Shown: positions 31,303-34,206 of the stretch, one piece after another
Position numbering within the stretch: position 1 is the first letter of the stretch
Layout of the letters: each line of letters opens with the position of its first letter
Assembly (NCBI GenBank): GCA_030595715.1
Contig: JAUVCN010000021.1
Location: 1-34,206 of the forward strand
Direction: 5' to 3'
Source: Thermoplasmatales archaeon
GTDB lineage: Archaea; Thermoplasmatota; Penumbrarchaeia; Penumbrarchaeales; Penumbrarchaeaceae
Length of the DNA stretch: 34,206 bases
The notes under the pieces: generated by a model
What the model saw: only the letters and a program-made list of their open reading frames with translations
Told to the model about the DNA's origin: nothing
The model's database searches: none
Made by a program: the position numbers and the translations under genes

Positions 31303-34206
31303 ATGTTAAAAAAAGTGATTCCTACATTGATAGTCCATTGTTTTATTCTTTCGTCTTTATTATTAACAACGAGTACCTATCACGCAGAATTTGATGGACT
31401 TGTTCGAACCCTACAAGTCTCACGGACACCCCTGGGGAATTACACTGAATACGAATTCTTCGAGAACATGTCGATCAACGGCCCCCTGAGCATGGCCTTT
31501 GACGATATGGACCGCCCGCATATCATCTATGAAAAGAACTACACTCTGTGGTATGCTTATAAGGACAGCGGCGTCTGGTACCGCCTCCAAGTTGATCCAG
31601 AGAAGAATATTACATTCTATCAATCCATCGCAGTGGATTCATTGGGACATCCGCATATCGCTTACTCGGACTGGAACACAGGGACTTTGAGGTATGCTTC
31701 CTTCAACGGCACCCACTGGACGAAGCAGGTGATACGACCGGGGGGTGCGTGTATACCTGATATTAAGGCCAACTCCACAAATGTTCCACACATCGTTTAC
31801 ATCTACGGGGACGATTTTGTCTATGCCAGACGCGAGGGCCTCAACTGGGTCGTGCAGAAAACCATAGGGGGAGTGGATTGCTACTATCCCTCTCTTGACT
31901 TCGACAAGAATGACAATCCCCATTTCACGTTCGCGGATAGGGATACACATCATCTCTACTACGGTTACTGGAACAACGGCTCCGGGTGGATTATCAACAG
32001 CAACGTCTCATCGGGAGTCGGTGCGTATTCGACAACGGTACTCAAACTTGATTCAAATGATTATCCACATGTACTTCTAAGTGTTTATTTCAGCGAAGCA
32101 AGATATACGTATTATGACGGGAGCAATTGGATTACTATGGACCTGGGATATGTTGGCGGTGTTGGTGGAACCCTGGTTCTTGATAAGAATGATCTTCCGC
32201 ATCTTGGTGGAGTCCTCAGCGCCCACACCTGGTATGATGGGGATCAATGGATTAAGGAGAGATTCTACTTCAATGGCGCTTATGGAAGTACACTGAACCT
32301 TGACTCCAACGACATTCCACATCATGCCTGCAATTTGAACCCAGGCGGCGGTTTTACTTACCGGGCAAAGGACCATATCCCACCCGTCGCGGTGATTAAC
32401 ATCACTGACAAAATAACCGAAGGCGATTTTGTTAAGATGCATGGTTTGAACAGCACGGACAACATCGGGGTGGGATACTGGAACTGGACCATAGAGTTCG
32501 ATTCCCAGGCCGTGGATTATTCCGATAAGGAGACAAACTTCTACAAGTTCTTGGAGTTCGGCAACTACACCATCACCCTGAACGTAATGGATTATGCCAA
32601 TAACTGGAACAAGACTACAACAGTGATAATGGTCAAGGAGAAAATAATTCCTAACACCCCTCCCGAGATCAATCATACGGTTCTCGATTTCTCCTTCGAT
32701 GAGGATACCGTGGATACCAGCATCGATCTGAACTACTGGTTCAGTGACTATGAAAATGATCCGCTGAATTTCAGTTATATCCATAATAAGAATATTTCGA
32801 TAACCGTCCTGCCGAATGATCATGTGAAACTCGTTCCTCTGGCAAATTGGAGCGGATGGGAGACGTTAACGTTCACTGCCAATGATACCGAGGCCGAGAT
32901 AACAGACTACGTCAAAGTAACAATAACCAATGTTAACGACCCCCCAGTAATATGCATCCCACCGGATGATGTAGTATTCAATGAAGATACAGTCAATTCG
33001 GACCTGAACATGTCGATATGGTTCAAGGACATCGACGATAACGATGACTTGGTGTACTCCACTCTGGGATTTCACAAAATGTCGATTGTATTCCATCCCA
33101 ACGGCACTGTCGACTTGAGTCCCGATTCGAACTGGTCCGGGAACCAGACGATCACATTCAGTGCCCATGACGGTGATGAAGCTGTTTACGACTACGTGAA
33201 CGTAGCGGTCCTTCCCATAAACGACGCTCCCGACCCACCGGGTCTGGATGTGGCCATTATTGATGCAAATCCCGACACCAGTTACGTCAGGGAGAACCTG
33301 ACAGCTATCCTCACCATCACCGCACCACAAGATATCGATGGCGACAGGATCTTCAAGTATTCGCTTGATCTCGGTGACAGTTCTGATAATATAACGATAA
33401 ATTATTCGGATGCGTCATCTGTTGTTTACGAGCACACTTATGATGAGGGAGGAGAATATGATATCCGTCTAACGGTGGAGGACGAAGGCGGTCTTACGAA
33501 TTCCGCCATTGAAGTGGGAGTCAAGATTGTTGAACCTCCGACACCCATTTTAGATGACGACATCGATATTAGGTCTCCTTTCAAGCGAAGGGAGGATGCC
33601 AAAGAAAGTATTGAGATTAAATGGACGATATGTAAAATAACCATCCTTCTTGATGAGGTTGATTCGGAGGAAGGGACATATATCGCAACAACGGAGTACC
33701 GATTCGAAGGGACCTGTGGCATCTCTGTTGATGAAATTCATCTATACAGTGGAATCTCCTACTATGGCAATGATCCCGTTTACAATCCTATCTGTGATAC
33801 ATCGAAGGGAGATGGAAAGGAATTGTGGAAAATAATAATCGAACCAAAGGACCAGAAATGGTCCTATTCTTTCAGCCTTTCATCTATAATGAATGAATCG
33901 GAGATCGAACACCCTAAGGATTCAGAGCCACAGACTGAAGAATATTGGTACGGCGCCATCGCCTGGGATCTCAATGGCAATTTCAATATCGATGAAATAA
34001 AAGCCAACAATACTGTGATAATCAATGAAACCGATGATGAAAAGAAAAAAAATGATGATGGTGGACTGGGGCCCCTCCTTGGCATAGGGATTCCAGTACT
34101 GGTGTTTCTAATCCTTCTCCTTCTATCTATAGCCATTGCATTCTATCTGAGAAAAACCAAACCTGAAGAAAAATCGTCCTCGAATGAAAAACTTCAAGAA
34201 GAGAAT
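31303..34206 (+). CDS. large secreted surface protein: propeller, PKD and cadherin-like repeats, membrane anchor (3' end beyond window)
   Basis: The frame is open for 968 codons to the window edge. The preferred start is ATG 31303, with GGTGAG upstream; ATG 31273 coincides with the expected transcription start. Signal peptide KKVIPTLIVHCFILSSLLLTTS. Next come seven motifs of the form D-x2-x-D/N-x-PH (DDMDRPH, DSLGHPH, NSTNVPH, DKNDNPH, DSNDYPH, DKNDLPH, DSNDIPH), probably one seven-bladed propeller. An Ig/PKD-like domain (PPVAVINITDKITEGDFV) and two cadherin-like/tandem-95 repeats with VNDPPV and INDAPDPP joints follow, then a PKD domain (YSLDLGDSSDNI, VYEHTYDEGGEYDIRL), a ~150-residue region with two CxxxD/Cys sites, an acidic stalk, and a membrane helix (LLGIGIPVLVFLILLLLSIAIAFYL). 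Numerous N-X-S/T sequons. Probably near its C-terminus at the edge. Confidence 0.8.
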   Translation, partial: MLKKVIPTLIVHCFILSSLLLTTSTYHAEFDGLVRTLQVSRTPLGNYTEYEFFENMSINGPLSMAFDDMDRPHIIYEKNYTLWYAYKDSGVWYRLQVDPEKNITFYQSIAVDSLGHPHIAYSDWNTGTLRYASFNGTHWTKQVIRPGGACIPDIKANSTNVPHIVYIYGDDFVYARREGLNWVVQKTIGGVDCYYPSLDFDKNDNPHFTFADRDTHHLYYGYWNNGSGWIINSNVSSGVGAYSTTVLKLDSNDYPHVLLSVYFSEARYTYYDGSNWITMDLGYVGGVGGTLVLDKNDLPHLGGVLSAHTWYDGDQWIKERFYFNGAYGSTLNLDSNDIPHHACNLNPGGGFTYRAKDHIPPVAVINITDKITEGDFVKMHGLNSTDNIGVGYWNWTIEFDSQAVDYSDKETNFYKFLEFGNYTITLNVMDYANNWNKTTTVIMVKEKIIPNTPPEINHTVLDFSFDEDTVDTSIDLNYWFSDYENDPLNFSYIHNKNISITVLPNDHVKLVPLANWSGWETLTFTANDTEAEITDYVKVTITNVNDPPVICIPPDDVVFNEDTVNSDLNMSIWFKDIDDNDDLVYSTLGFHKMSIVFHPNGTVDLSPDSNWSGNQTITFSAHDGDEAVYDYVNVAVLPINDAPDPPGLDVAIIDANPDTSYVRENLTAILTITAPQDIDGDRIFKYSLDLGDSSDNITINYSDASSVVYEHTYDEGGEYDIRLTVEDEGGLTNSAIEVGVKIVEPPTPILDDDIDIRSPFKRREDAKESIEIKWTICKITILLDEVDSEEGTYIATTEYRFEGTCGISVDEIHLYSGISYYGNDPVYNPICDTSKGDGKELWKIIIEPKDQKWSYSFSLSSIMNESEIEHPKDSEPQTEEYWYGAIAWDLNGNFNIDEIKANNTVIINETDDEKKKNDDGGLGPLLGIGIPVLVFLILLLLSIAIAFYLRKTKPEEKSSSNEKLQEEN

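Overview
The window reads as chromosomal DNA of a euryarchaeon, most likely in the Thermoplasmatota. I infer this from AT-rich TATA boxes about 25 nt upstream of starts (several apparently leaderless), Shine-Dalgarno sites of the GGTGAT/GGAGG type, an archaeal-type SAICAR synthetase, a TYW3/Taw3 wybutosine protein, and very large secreted proteins with N-X-S/T sequons and one C-terminal membrane anchor. I saw no tRNA, rRNA or CRISPR array. The phylum call is inference.

Layout. Positions 1-6.7 kb are ordinary housekeeping and membrane genes: a truncated membrane protein, purC, a membrane-anchored J-domain protein, a MarC-family protein, a methyltransferase, a hot-dog thioesterase, a carotenoid-hydratase-like (DUF422) membrane protein with a small overlapping membrane ORF, and a dihydrolipoamide-dehydrogenase-like flavoprotein. 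Positions 6.8-15.4 kb hold three consecutive cell-surface proteins: two related NosD-like/carboxypeptidase-regulatory-domain proteins, and one built of two tandem seven-motif propellers. A fourth, also with a seven-motif propeller, starts at 31.3 kb and runs off the end. Positions 15.4-22 kb carry TYW3, a zinc-ribbon membrane protein, a second methyltransferase, 2-amino-3-ketobutyrate CoA ligase, a CBS-domain protein and two paralogous cation/proton antiporters. A SplB-like radical SAM protein and an RhlE-like DEAD helicase follow, ending at 24.5 kb.

Positions 24.6-31.0 kb form an accessory island. It contains a decayed PIN-toxin remnant, a complete hipBA module, a broken zinc-finger gene, an N5-(carboxyethyl)ornithine-synthase-like dehydrogenase, a ribbon-helix-helix/PIN (vapBC) pair and an AbrB/PIN pair. 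Each of the three toxin-antitoxin promoters has its own dyad on or beside the TATA box. Scattered through the island are three copies of a short inverted-repeat element (ends CCYAACWTTGACAKAT) at 27017, 28731 and 29960. Two copies have perfect 6-bp target duplications and one has a near-perfect duplication. All three share an uninterrupted short reading frame, and the only large length change, in copy 3, is a multiple of three. I regard this element as the most novel item in the window.

Several starts were moved from the longest possible ORF to the one that fits the TATA box, the Shine-Dalgarno site or the family's N-terminus; the reasons are given per entry.
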